From positions 1-6,521 of the forward strand of contig MFUU01000012.1 in NCBI GenBank assembly GCA_001785805.1: DNA of 6,521 nucleotides, in the 5' to 3' direction. This document shows positions 1-5,572 of this stretch, in pieces (position 1 is the stretch's first letter; every line of letters begins with the position of its first letter). The stretch comes from Candidatus Nomurabacteria bacterium RIFCSPLOWO2_01_FULL_39_17 (lineage in GTDB: Bacteria; Patescibacteriota; Minisyncoccia; Phycocordibacterales; UBA9973). A program made the translations under genes and the position numbers. Below the pieces are notes generated by a model. It did no database searches. It saw only the letters and a program-made list of their open reading frames with translations, and was not told where the DNA came from.

Positions 1-1200
1 AATAAAGCTAGCGCTGTTATTCACATTAAATTTATATCCTTCGTTGTTGTTAAACGACACATAATCGAGGGCAAAAGGAGAAGTAAGCGCTACCACTGTA
101 GCTATTCCTTTAAAGAGTTGTACTGTCACCGTCCCTGTGACTTTTTTATTAACATCATCATTGAAAGCATTAATTGCTTGTATCATCGGGTCATACCAAA
201 GACTTCCATAGCAGGCATAGCTCCATTTTATATCCAGAGTTTGCTTCAACTCATTTAGGGTTCTAGTGGAAACGTATTTTTCTAGATTTTTATGCGCTTC
301 AATAATCACATGGGCCGCGGGTTGTTCATAAACTCCCCTATTCTTAAGGCCAACCAATCTGTCTTCTAAAATATGAAAGGTCCCTACGCCATGCCTCCCT
401 GCTACCTTATTTAACTTCATAATTAACTCCGAGATTTTCATCTTTTCTCCATTGAAAGAAAATGGAATTCCTTTTTGAAAACCAATTTTTACTAACTCTC
501 TCTTATTGGGGGCTTTATCGGGAGTATTATAAGTAGTCAAAAATTTCTTCACTGGAGGGATAAGCGCGGGGTTAACTATTTCTCCACCCTCCCAAGTTAT
601 GCCCCACATATTGTCATCATCACTATAAGGAAAATTAACCGTGGCTGGAACTGGTATTTTGTGTTTCTTCGCATAAAGGATTTCTTCATTGCGATCCATA
701 TTCCATTCTCTTACGGGCGCAATTATTTTGATGGTTGAATCAAGGGTTGTGATATAGCTATCAATCCTTACTTGGTCGTTCCCTTTTCCGGTGCAACCAT
801 GAGCGACGCAATCCGCTCCTTCTCTCTTCGCTACTTCAACAGCTTTTTTTGCTATAATTGCTCTACCAATTGCCGTGGACAAATGATAGTTTCCCTGATA
901 ACAAGAATTTGCTTTTATGCCTTTAGATATATAGTCGCGAGCAAATTCTTCTCTCGCATCCAGGGTTATCGCTTTTACCGCGCCCAATTTTAATGCTTTG
1001 TTTTTTACTGCTTCCAGGTCATCGTGCTGTTGGCCCAGGTTTAGGGTAAGAGTTATAACTTTCGCTTTATAATTATCTTGTATCCATTTCAACATTACAC
1101 TAGTGTCAAGCCCGCCAGAGTACAGTAGGACAATTTTTTTCACTTCACCCACCTTTCCTTCATAAGAAGCAACTTTCACGTATTTATTCACCTTATTCAT
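1..1200 (-). CDS. argG: Argininosuccinate synthase (3' end cut by window edge)
   Basis: Joins citrulline and aspartate using ATP to give argininosuccinate, the penultimate step of arginine synthesis, in the cytoplasm. The reading frame gives 400 codons with no stop before the left edge. Visible motifs: the N-type ATP pyrophosphatase loop LLYSGGLDTS (residues 25-34), HGCTGKGNDQVR (134-145), APVREW (161-166), YSDDDNMWG (192-200), WEGGE (203-207) and HGVGTFHILEDRLVGLK (270-286). The last visible residues (ASFI) resemble the stretch near the end of the family's C-terminus, so few codons are probably missing. The ATG at 1198-1200 gives about 20 lysine-rich residues ahead of the nucleotide loop, longer than in E. 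coli-type proteins, and has no clear Shine-Dalgarno. GTG codons at 1150-1152 and 1141-1143, preceded by purine-rich AAGGAAAGGTGG, are alternative starts. It lies 43 bases downstream of argH on the same strand, so co-transcription is likely. Identity is secure; the start is less so. Confidence 0.96.
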   Translation of the reverse strand, partial: MNKVNKYVKVASYEGKVGEVKKIVLLYSGGLDTSVMLKWIQDNYKAKVITLTLNLGQQHDDLEAVKNKALKLGAVKAITLDAREEFARDYISKGIKANSCYQGNYHLSTAIGRAIIAKKAVEVAKREGADCVAHGCTGKGNDQVRIDSYITTLDSTIKIIAPVREWNMDRNEEILYAKKHKIPVPATVNFPYSDDDNMWGITWEGGEIVNPALIPPVKKFLTTYNTPDKAPNKRELVKIGFQKGIPFSFNGEKMKISELIMKLNKVAGRHGVGTFHILEDRLVGLKNRGVYEQPAAHVIIEAHKNLEKYVSTRTLNELKQTLDIKWSYACYGSLWYDPMIQAINAFNDDVNKKVTGTVTVQLFKGIATVVALTSPFALDYVSFNNNEGYKFNVNNSASFI

Positions 1201-1243
1201 ACTATTGTTAAAAACTTTTTATAAAAACAAACGACCAAATATA

Positions 1244-2434
1244 TTAATAAAATTTTTCTTTTATTTCTTGGTAAGCTTCGCGGAAACTTTTCCCTTTTTT
1301 CACCAATTTTAACGCTTCATCTGTAGCATAAAGCTCTGGGGTGCAGGCATTTTCTAAATTTTGCTTTTTTACTTTTAAATTCTTTACAATTAAAGTCATT
1401 ATTTCTATCGTGTCAAGAGCAAGTTTCATTCCTTTAATATATGGCTCTTTTGTAAGCTGGAAATCTCGGTTATATCCCAGAGGTAAATTCTTTACCACAT
1501 TTTCTATTTGATGTTGATAGCCGTTGAAAATACCAACATTCCCTCGAATTAGTTCAAGCACATCATAATTTTTTTTCTGGGGCATGATACTTGAACCTGT
1601 TTTGAAAGAATCCGGTAAGGTAAAAAAATCAAATTCTTTAGTAGTAAACAAAAGTAAATCGCTAGAAATTTTGCCAATATCAAACATTACATTTGAGATA
1701 ATTTGTAAAACCATATTTTCAAACTTGCCACGAGACATTGCGCAATATATCGGATTTTCTTGAACTTTCTTAAAGCTTAATTCTTTAGTGGTAAATTTTC
1801 TATTCAAACCGAGAATATTCTCTCCGTACCCCGCCGCAGAACCGAGCGGGTTTTGATCTATGATTTTCATCATAGCGTCGAGTAAAATTAGGTCATCTTC
1901 TAGACTGGCGTGAAAAGAGCCGAGCCACATACCGACAGAGCTCGGCATAGCTCTTTGCATATGTGTATAGCCGGGCATTTTTATTTTACCCCGTTTTTTA
2001 ATTTGCCCTTCTAAACTCCTTATAATATTCTGTACTTCTTTTTTAACTTGAAAAAGTTTTTCTTTACTGAAAAGTCGTGTCATGGTCAGAGATTGGTCGT
2101 TTCTGCTTCTGCCGGTATGAACTTTCTTGCCAACATCACTGTAGTTTTCCGTTAGATATGTTTCAATAGCCGTGTGTCCATCTTCTTGTGATTTATCAAT
2201 TTTGAATTTGCGAGCTTTCCATAAAGATAAAATTTTATTTAGACCTGTAAGCAAAGTTTTGAGTTCCTTGGCGTTTAGTATTTTTATTTTGTACAACATT
2301 TTAGCGTGAGCCATAGTGCCTTGTATGTCATATGGCAGAAGTTCCAAATCAAGCAAATAGTCCACGCCGACTGTATAGTCTTCAATCTTTTTGTTTGTTT
2401 TACCGCTTCCTTTTTTATCCCACAATTTTTTCAT
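1244..2434 (-). CDS. argH: Argininosuccinate lyase, short form
   Basis: Splits argininosuccinate into arginine and fumarate; member of the fumarase/aspartase superfamily, normally a tetramer. Of its 396 residues, the diagnostic blocks are HTGRSRNDQ (106-114), GYTHMQRA with the conserved His (158), and the superfamily signature GSSIMPQKKN (280-289) carrying the catalytic-loop serine. NRDFQ (322-326) and ATDEALKLVKKGKSFREAY (370-388) match the start of the lyase C-terminal domain. Bacterial ArgH is usually about 450-470 residues. Here the protein stops soon after SFREAY, lacking roughly the last 60 residues, and the usual N-terminal WGGRF is altered to LWDKKGSGK. Only 43 bases separate the TAA from argG, so no displaced remainder follows. 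It is the first gene of the argH-argG block. The ATG at 2432-2434 has no obvious ribosome binding site. A terminator-like hairpin lies just upstream. Identity is confident; activity is inferred from the retained motifs. Confidence 0.95.
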   Translation of the reverse strand: MKKLWDKKGSGKTNKKIEDYTVGVDYLLDLELLPYDIQGTMAHAKMLYKIKILNAKELKTLLTGLNKILSLWKARKFKIDKSQEDGHTAIETYLTENYSDVGKKVHTGRSRNDQSLTMTRLFSKEKLFQVKKEVQNIIRSLEGQIKKRGKIKMPGYTHMQRAMPSSVGMWLGSFHASLEDDLILLDAMMKIIDQNPLGSAAGYGENILGLNRKFTTKELSFKKVQENPIYCAMSRGKFENMVLQIISNVMFDIGKISSDLLLFTTKEFDFFTLPDSFKTGSSIMPQKKNYDVLELIRGNVGIFNGYQHQIENVVKNLPLGYNRDFQLTKEPYIKGMKLALDTIEIMTLIVKNLKVKKQNLENACTPELYATDEALKLVKKGKSFREAYQEIKEKFY

Positions 2435-2457
2435 AATTCATTGTTTAATGATTAGAC

Positions 2458-2479
2458 AAAAAAATAACTCCGATTGGAG
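2458..2479 (-). terminator. Terminator-like hairpin in the argH leader (possible attenuator)
   Basis: Read on the minus strand, CTCC-AATC-GGAG forms a 4-bp stem with a 4-base loop, extendable by a G-U and an A-U pair. It is followed by TTATTTTTTTG, about 25 bases before the argH ATG. A hairpin plus T-tract is the shape of an intrinsic terminator, and its position just ahead of the coding region would suit attenuation of the arg block. The stem is short, so it may be inefficient or coincidental. Confidence 0.3.
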
Positions 2480-2604
2480 CTTTTATAACGGGGATTATTG
2501 GAGAAATATGAAACGAGAAAATATAACGTGGCGAGGCGCTTTTGTTATTTCTTTTTACTGCTTTACACATTAAGTAGAATGGTAGCACTTTAAAAATAGA
2601 AGGC

Positions 2605-2637
2605 AAGTCTGCCTGCCGATAAGCAGGTGGAAAACTT
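2605..2637. repeat. Imperfect palindromic repeat element
   Basis: On the plus strand, TCTGCCTGC (2608-2616) can pair with GCAGGTGGA (2623-2631) around the loop CGATAA, giving 9 pairs of which two are G-U. AAG (2605-2607) and CTT (2635-2637) can extend the stem past a small bulge. An overlapping alternative hairpin is AGGCA-AGTC-TGCCT (2601-2614). The GC-rich palindrome stands out in an AT-rich gap and lies upstream of the clpP promoter, so it is not in the clpP message. From memory, similar GCCTGC/GCAGGC palindromes are dispersed in some Patescibacteria genomes; the window has only one clear copy. Confidence 0.4.
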
Positions 2638-2652
2638 ACTTTAATTTAAAAC

Positions 2653-2681
2653 TTGAAAAATCACTTAAATGTGTATATAAT
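2653..2681 (+). promoter_or_regulatory. Sigma-70-type promoter for clpP
   Basis: TTGAAA (2653-2658) and a perfect TATAAT (2676-2681) are separated by exactly 17 bases. The expected transcription start is about base 2687-2689, giving a leader of about 60 bases before the clpP ATG. That start also nearly coincides with an ATG at 2688. Confidence 0.8.
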
Positions 2682-2700
2682 ACAAGCATGTTAATACCTA

Positions 2701-2729
2701 TCCCGAAGGAAATAGAGCTTCCTACGGGA
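2701..2729 (+). promoter_or_regulatory. Hairpin in the clpP leader
   Basis: TCCCG (2701-2705) pairs with CGGGA (2725-2729) and AGGAA (2707-2711) pairs with TTCCT (2719-2723). One A-A mismatch separates the two helices and the loop is 7 bases. No T-tract follows, so this is not an intrinsic terminator. It occupies most of the predicted leader and contains the only Shine-Dalgarno-like AAGGA, which is too far from the clpP ATG to serve it directly. A role in mRNA stability or translation control is possible but unproven. Confidence 0.45.
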
Positions 2730-2748
2730 CGGGCAATAATAGAAAATC

Positions 2749-3354
2749 ATGCTTATACCAACTGTTATCGAGAAATCACAATTCGGGGAGCGAGCTTATG
2801 ATATTTATTCACGGCTTTTGCGCGAGCGCATTATATTTTTGGGCGGTCCGATAGACGACCATACCGCAAATATTATTATTGCCCAGCTTCTTTTTTTGGA
2901 ATCTGAAGACACAAAAAAGGATATTTATCTTTATATAAATTCTCCCGGCGGATCAGTAACTTCCACTATGGCGATAGTGGACACCATCAATCACGTGCGA
3001 CCAGATGTTGCTACTTTCTGCGTGGGACTCGCCGCTTCGGGTGGAGCTATTATTTTGTCCGCAGGAAAAAAGGGTAAACGTTTTATTCTGCCGAATGCTG
3101 AAGTGATGATTCATCAGCCGTTGGGCGGAGTAGAGGGACAAGCTTCCGATATTGCCATAACTGCAAAACATATTTTAAAGACACGAGATAATTTAAATAA
3201 ACTTTTGGCGAAAAACACTGGTAAATCTTTCGCGCAGATAGAAAAAGATGTGGAAAGAGACTTCTTTATGGACGCCGAAGAGGCAAAAAAGTACGGGATT
3301 GTCGATGAAATAGTCACTAAGTCCAAAGCAGGAGTTTCAAAACAAGTCGACTAG
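2749..3354 (+). CDS. clpP: ATP-dependent Clp protease proteolytic subunit ClpP
   Basis: Serine peptidase (family S14) that forms a double-heptamer barrel and degrades proteins fed to it by AAA+ unfoldases such as ClpX or ClpC; cytoplasmic. The 201-residue length is typical. The N-terminus MLIPTVIEKSQFGERAYDIYSRLL is canonical and fixes the start at 2749. The catalytic triad is visible: Ser97 in GLAASGGA, His122 in MIHQPLGG and Asp171 in ERDFF. Also present are INSPGGSV (63-70) and the YGIVDEI block near the C-terminus (182-188). GLAASGGA differs slightly from the common GMAASMGA but keeps the nucleophile. No unfoldase gene is in the window. The gene has its own promoter. I see no Shine-Dalgarno at normal spacing and no terminator after the TAG, so transcription may continue into rny. 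Confidence 0.98.
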   Translation: MLIPTVIEKSQFGERAYDIYSRLLRERIIFLGGPIDDHTANIIIAQLLFLESEDTKKDIYLYINSPGGSVTSTMAIVDTINHVRPDVATFCVGLAASGGAIILSAGKKGKRFILPNAEVMIHQPLGGVEGQASDIAITAKHILKTRDNLNKLLAKNTGKSFAQIEKDVERDFFMDAEEAKKYGIVDEIVTKSKAGVSKQVD

Positions 3355-3380
3355 ACAGAAATACCACTTTTTGTTATACT
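3352..3380 (+). promoter_or_regulatory. Extended -10 promoter for rny, overlapping the clpP stop
   Basis: TAGACA (3352-3357, one mismatch to TTGACA) and TATACT (3375-3380) are 17 bases apart, and TGT directly before the -10 makes an extended -10 element. The -35 hexamer begins exactly at the clpP TAG stop codon. The expected start near 3387 would give rny a leader of about 160 bases, long for so compact a region. Confidence 0.65.
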
Positions 3381-3431
3381 TGTAGTGTTGATTTTTACAA
3401 ATTTATTTTGCTTAATTAAAGTCAGTTTATA

Positions 3432-3441
3432 GGAATATTCC
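3432..3441. promoter_or_regulatory. Perfect 10-bp palindrome in the rny leader
   Basis: GGAATATTCC is a perfect inverted repeat about 50 bases after the predicted transcription start. It could be a protein-binding dyad. A 10-bp palindrome can arise by chance in AT-rich sequence and no regulator is known here. Confidence 0.2.
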
Positions 3442-3448
3442 ATATATT

Positions 3449-3517
3449 ATGAAGCTTTCAGAAGAAAAAGTGAATTTTCAAATCTTTTCTAATAGAGAAA
3501 AAGAACTAAAGATATAG
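3449..3517 (+). CDS. Possible 22-codon leader peptide ahead of rny
   Basis: An ATG at 3449 opens a 22-codon frame ending in TAG (3515-3517), 31 bases before the rny ATG and wholly inside the predicted rny leader. The peptide begins MKLSEEKVNF and ends EKELKI; it is charged, with no membrane segment, and I recognise no family. AGGA (3431-3434) lies upstream but 14 bases from the ATG, farther than a normal ribosome binding site. It could be an upstream regulatory frame or a chance open frame. Confidence 0.2.
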   Translation: MKLSEEKVNFQIFSNREKELKI

Positions 3518-3526
3518 TGGCTTGTT

Positions 3527-3553
3527 CTTATAAGCCGACATACGGCTTATGAG
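3527..3553 (+). promoter_or_regulatory. Hairpin burying the rny start codon
   Basis: CTTATAAGCCG (3527-3537) pairs with CGGCTTATGAG (3543-3553) across a 5-base loop ACATA (3538-3542): 11 consecutive pairs, ten Watson-Crick and one U-G. The rny ATG (3549-3551) lies entirely inside the 3' arm. No Shine-Dalgarno is seen in the unpaired sequence just upstream, so in RNA transcribed from the upstream promoter the structure should hinder initiation. This suggests translational control of RNase Y or processing of the leader. Confidence 0.6.
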
Positions 3554-5078
3554 TTTAATAACAATAATTCTAATTGGGGTCGGAGTGCTCCTTTTGGGCG
3601 TGGGTATCGGATACTATCTTCGCTTGATTCATGCGCTCGGCAAAAGACGTTCAATTGAAATCGACATCAAACAAATGATGGTCGGCGCCAAAGAAGAGGC
3701 GCAAAAAATAACAGACGAAGCAAAAAAGGCATCTGAGGCAAGGTTGGCGGAACTCCACGAAGAAGAGAAAAAGAAAGAGCAAGAGTTTAAAGAAACGGAA
3801 AAAAGGCTTATAAAAAAGGACGAATTTCTGGACGCTCGCCAAGTGGAAGTAAATAAGGAAGTTGAAGATATTAAAGTAAAAGTTGAGGAAATAAAAAGGA
3901 TTCAAGAAAAAGTATCGAAGATTGAGGAAGAAAAGAAAATTGAATTAGAAAGAGTAGCCAGGCTCTCCGAAGAAGAAGCAAAGGAAGAACTATTAAAAGA
4001 CGTGGAGAAAAAGTACGAAGAAGATATTGTAATCAGAATTCAAAAACTAGAAAACAGCAACGAAGAAAAGTTGGATAGAAGGGCGAAGGATATACTAGCC
4101 ACCTCTATTCAACGCTTGGCTTCAAGTACCGCTTCCGAGCTTATGACTACTGTAGTATCTATCCCGAACAATGAAATCAAGGGCAAAATCATCGGCAAGG
4201 AAGGACGCAATATCAGGGCTTTTGAAAGAGCTTCTGGGGTTGAGCTTATCGTGGACGATACTCCGGGCTCGATTGTTATCTCTTCTTTCGATCCTATTCG
4301 AAGACAAGTTGCGAGATTGGCGCTTGAGAATTTGATTCTGGACGGACGCATTCAGCCAGCCAAGATTGAGGAGCTGGTAGAGAAAGCAAGAGAAGAAATA
4401 AATAAAATAATAAAAGAAAAGGGCGAGCAGGCGGTTTATGAATGCGGAATATTTAATTTCGACCCGCGCATTATTGCCATTATCGGACGATTATATTTCC
4501 GTACCAGTTATGGACAGAATGTTCTTCAGCATTCCATAGAGATGGCGCACATTGCCGGCATGATTGCCGAAGAGTTGGGCGCAGATGTGGCGATAGCGAA
4601 AGCTGGAGCATTAGTGCACGACATTGGTAAAGCGCTGGATCACGAAGTTCAAGGTACGCACGTTGAAATAGGCATGCGCATCCTGCAGAAATTCGGAGCC
4701 GATGAGCGCATCATTACAGCGATGAAGTCTCACCATGAAGACTATCCATACGAAACAATAGAGTCTATCATCGTGCAAACTGCCGATGCAATCTCGGGGG
4801 GCCGTCCCGGCGCACGTCGAGATTCGGTAGAAAATTACTTAAAGAGACTTCAGGAACTTGAAACATTGGTTAACACTTTCCCCGGAGTTGAAAAATCATA
4901 CGCCTTGCAGGCGGGACGCGAAATACGCATATTCGTAACGCCTGAAAAGATCTCGGATGCCGAAGCCAAGCTTACGGCCCGCGATATCGCTATAAAAATA
5001 GAGCAAGAACTCAAGTATCCAGGCGAGATAAAAGTAACATTGATACGCGAAACACGCGTTATTGAATACGCTCGATAA
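3549..5078 (+). CDS. rny: Ribonuclease Y
   Basis: Membrane-anchored endoribonuclease that starts decay of many mRNAs. Domain order matches the family over 509 residues (usual length about 510-520). An N-terminal membrane helix (about residues 4-24) is followed by a long Glu/Lys-rich coiled coil (about 40-180). The KH RNA-binding domain has IIGKEGRNIRAFE (214-226, with the GKEG loop). The HD phosphohydrolase domain has His328 (LQHS), His357-Asp358 (ALVHDIGKALDHE), SHHED (394-398) and Asp413 (TADAISGGRPGARRDS). These HD residues are the expected metal ligands. The C-terminal part (TPEKISD through RETRVIEYAR) is also typical. The start at 3549 gives the expected short segment before the membrane helix. 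It is preceded by its own promoter and a hairpin over the start codon. No clear terminator follows before the HU promoter. Confidence 0.97.
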   Translation: MSLITIILIGVGVLLLGVGIGYYLRLIHALGKRRSIEIDIKQMMVGAKEEAQKITDEAKKASEARLAELHEEEKKKEQEFKETEKRLIKKDEFLDARQVEVNKEVEDIKVKVEEIKRIQEKVSKIEEEKKIELERVARLSEEEAKEELLKDVEKKYEEDIVIRIQKLENSNEEKLDRRAKDILATSIQRLASSTASELMTTVVSIPNNEIKGKIIGKEGRNIRAFERASGVELIVDDTPGSIVISSFDPIRRQVARLALENLILDGRIQPAKIEELVEKAREEINKIIKEKGEQAVYECGIFNFDPRIIAIIGRLYFRTSYGQNVLQHSIEMAHIAGMIAEELGADVAIAKAGALVHDIGKALDHEVQGTHVEIGMRILQKFGADERIITAMKSHHEDYPYETIESIIVQTADAISGGRPGARRDSVENYLKRLQELETLVNTFPGVEKSYALQAGREIRIFVTPEKISDAEAKLTARDIAIKIEQELKYPGEIKVTLIRETRVIEYAR

Positions 5079-5100
5079 AAATGTCCTTATTTTGTGTCCC

Positions 5101-5128
5101 TTGCCTTAAAAAACCCTTGATATATAAT
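5101..5128 (+). promoter_or_regulatory. Promoter for the HU gene
   Basis: A perfect TATAAT (5123-5128) sits 16 bases after TTGCCT (5101-5106). The -10 is strong and the -35 matches TTGACA at four of six positions. The predicted start near 5135 leaves a leader of about 105 bases. A second -35-like TTGATA (5117-5122) with CATAAG 17 bases on (5140-5145) is a weaker alternative. Confidence 0.6.
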
Positions 5129-5165
5129 GTATAGGACTACATAAGTAGTAATTATAAGGGTGATT

Positions 5166-5205
5166 TGCCTCCGTTTCTTCCCGCTACGGTGGGGCAAGTG
5201 AGGCA
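5166..5205 (+). promoter_or_regulatory. Two-part hairpin in the HU leader with UACG tetraloop
   Basis: An outer stem TGCCTC (5166-5171) with GAGGCA (5200-5205) encloses an inner stem CCCGC (5180-5184) with GTGGG (5189-5193, one G-U pair). The inner stem is capped by TACG and closed by C-G. The C(UACG)G loop belongs to the very stable UNCG class. The element is GC-rich against AT-rich flanks, lies fully inside the predicted leader and has no T-tract, so it is not a terminator. It could stabilise the message or be a target for autoregulation, or be a dispersed palindromic repeat. Confidence 0.45.
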
Positions 5206-5241
5206 GGGTCGAAATAATTAATAATCATTTTTAAAAAACAT

Positions 5242-5514
5242 ATGAATAAACAAGCATTAGCTGAATGGGTACATGGAAAACTTGGCGGCACGAAGGTGCA
5301 GGCTGAGGAAGTCGTTGACGGTCTGTTTGATGCTATCATCGGCACCATGAAAAAGGGCGGCGAAGTATCGGTTGCCGGTTTCGGAATCTTTTCCGTAAAG
5401 CAGAGAGCTGCTCGCATGGCTCGCAATCCTAAGACCGGAGAAGCGGTCAAAGTGGCTGCCACGAAAGTTCCAAAGTTCCGAGCTTCAAAAGCTTTGAAGG
5501 ATGCAGTTAAATAA
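5242..5514 (+). CDS. HU-family DNA-binding nucleoid protein
   Basis: A 90-residue protein of the HU/IHF family, which binds DNA as a dimer, bends it and compacts the nucleoid. The family pattern is complete: an N-terminal helical part (MNKQALAEWVHGKLG), the GFGIFSVKQRAARMARNPKTGE signature (about residues 46-67) with the Arg-Asn-Pro tip of the DNA-binding arm (61-63), then a C-terminal PKFRASKALKDAVK. Length matches HU (about 90). Family membership is certain; assignment to HU-alpha, HU-beta or IHF is not possible here, so no symbol is given. The ATG is preceded by AT-rich sequence without a Shine-Dalgarno. It has its own promoter, a structured leader and a strong terminator, so it is probably a single-gene unit. 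Confidence 0.96.
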   Translation: MNKQALAEWVHGKLGGTKVQAEEVVDGLFDAIIGTMKKGGEVSVAGFGIFSVKQRAARMARNPKTGEAVKVAATKVPKFRASKALKDAVK

Positions 5515-5537
5515 TTTTATCTCGAGAGAAATGTAGG

Positions 5538-5572
5538 AAAACAAAAACACCTGTTATGGGTGTTTTTGTTTT
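5538..5572. terminator. Strong bidirectional intrinsic terminator
   Basis: AAAACAAAAACACC (5538-5551) and GGTGTTTTTGTTTT (5559-5572) form a perfect 14-bp stem with a 7-base loop. The T-rich 3' arm continues into TTATTTC. Because the base of the stem is A-rich on one side and T-rich on the other, it should work on both strands. It ends the HU transcript 23 bases after its stop. It also ends the opposing restriction gene, whose stop codon (5571-5573) overlaps the stem. Confidence 0.85.

Larger units (their letters stand above)
2435..2748. other. Divergent intergenic region between argH and clpP
   Basis: These 314 bases separate two genes transcribed away from each other and contain no convincing gene. 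A frame open on the plus strand from 2391 to 2573 overlaps the argH start and shows no family features. The region holds a terminator-like hairpin reading towards argH, an imperfect palindromic repeat, the clpP promoter and a leader hairpin. No strong argH promoter is evident on the minus strand. The best -10-like hexamer I see is TATATT (2525 down to 2520), with only a poor -35 (ATAACA). I did not recognise an arginine-repressor operator. Confidence 0.7.

Noticed and set aside
772..993. 73-codon plus-strand open frame
   Set aside because: Lies wholly antisense inside argG, whose minus-strand translation is well conserved; no family features.
2391..2573. 60-codon plus-strand open frame across the argH start
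   Set aside because: Overlaps argH antisense, no ribosome binding site, no recognisable composition or motif; the region is better read as the argH leader.
2953..3326. Two minus-strand open frames inside clpP
   Set aside because: Shadows of the clpP coding sequence; their peptides show no family similarity.
3529..3534. TATAAG as a -10 element immediately before rny
   Set aside because: No acceptable -35 at 16-18 bases upstream, and it forms part of the 5' arm of the hairpin; the promoter at 3352-3380 is much better. It remains the main alternative that would remove the hairpin from the mRNA.
3651..3905. Phe/Leu-rich minus-strand frame resembling a membrane protein
   Set aside because: It is the antisense of the Glu/Lys-rich coiled coil of RNase Y; GAA/AAA codons read backwards give TTC/TTT, creating false hydrophobicity.
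4109..4351. Two minus-strand frames inside the rny KH region
   Set aside because: Antisense shadows of a strongly conserved domain.
5184..5462. 92-codon minus-strand frame over the HU gene
   Set aside because: Antisense shadow of HU, which has the full family signature on the plus strand.
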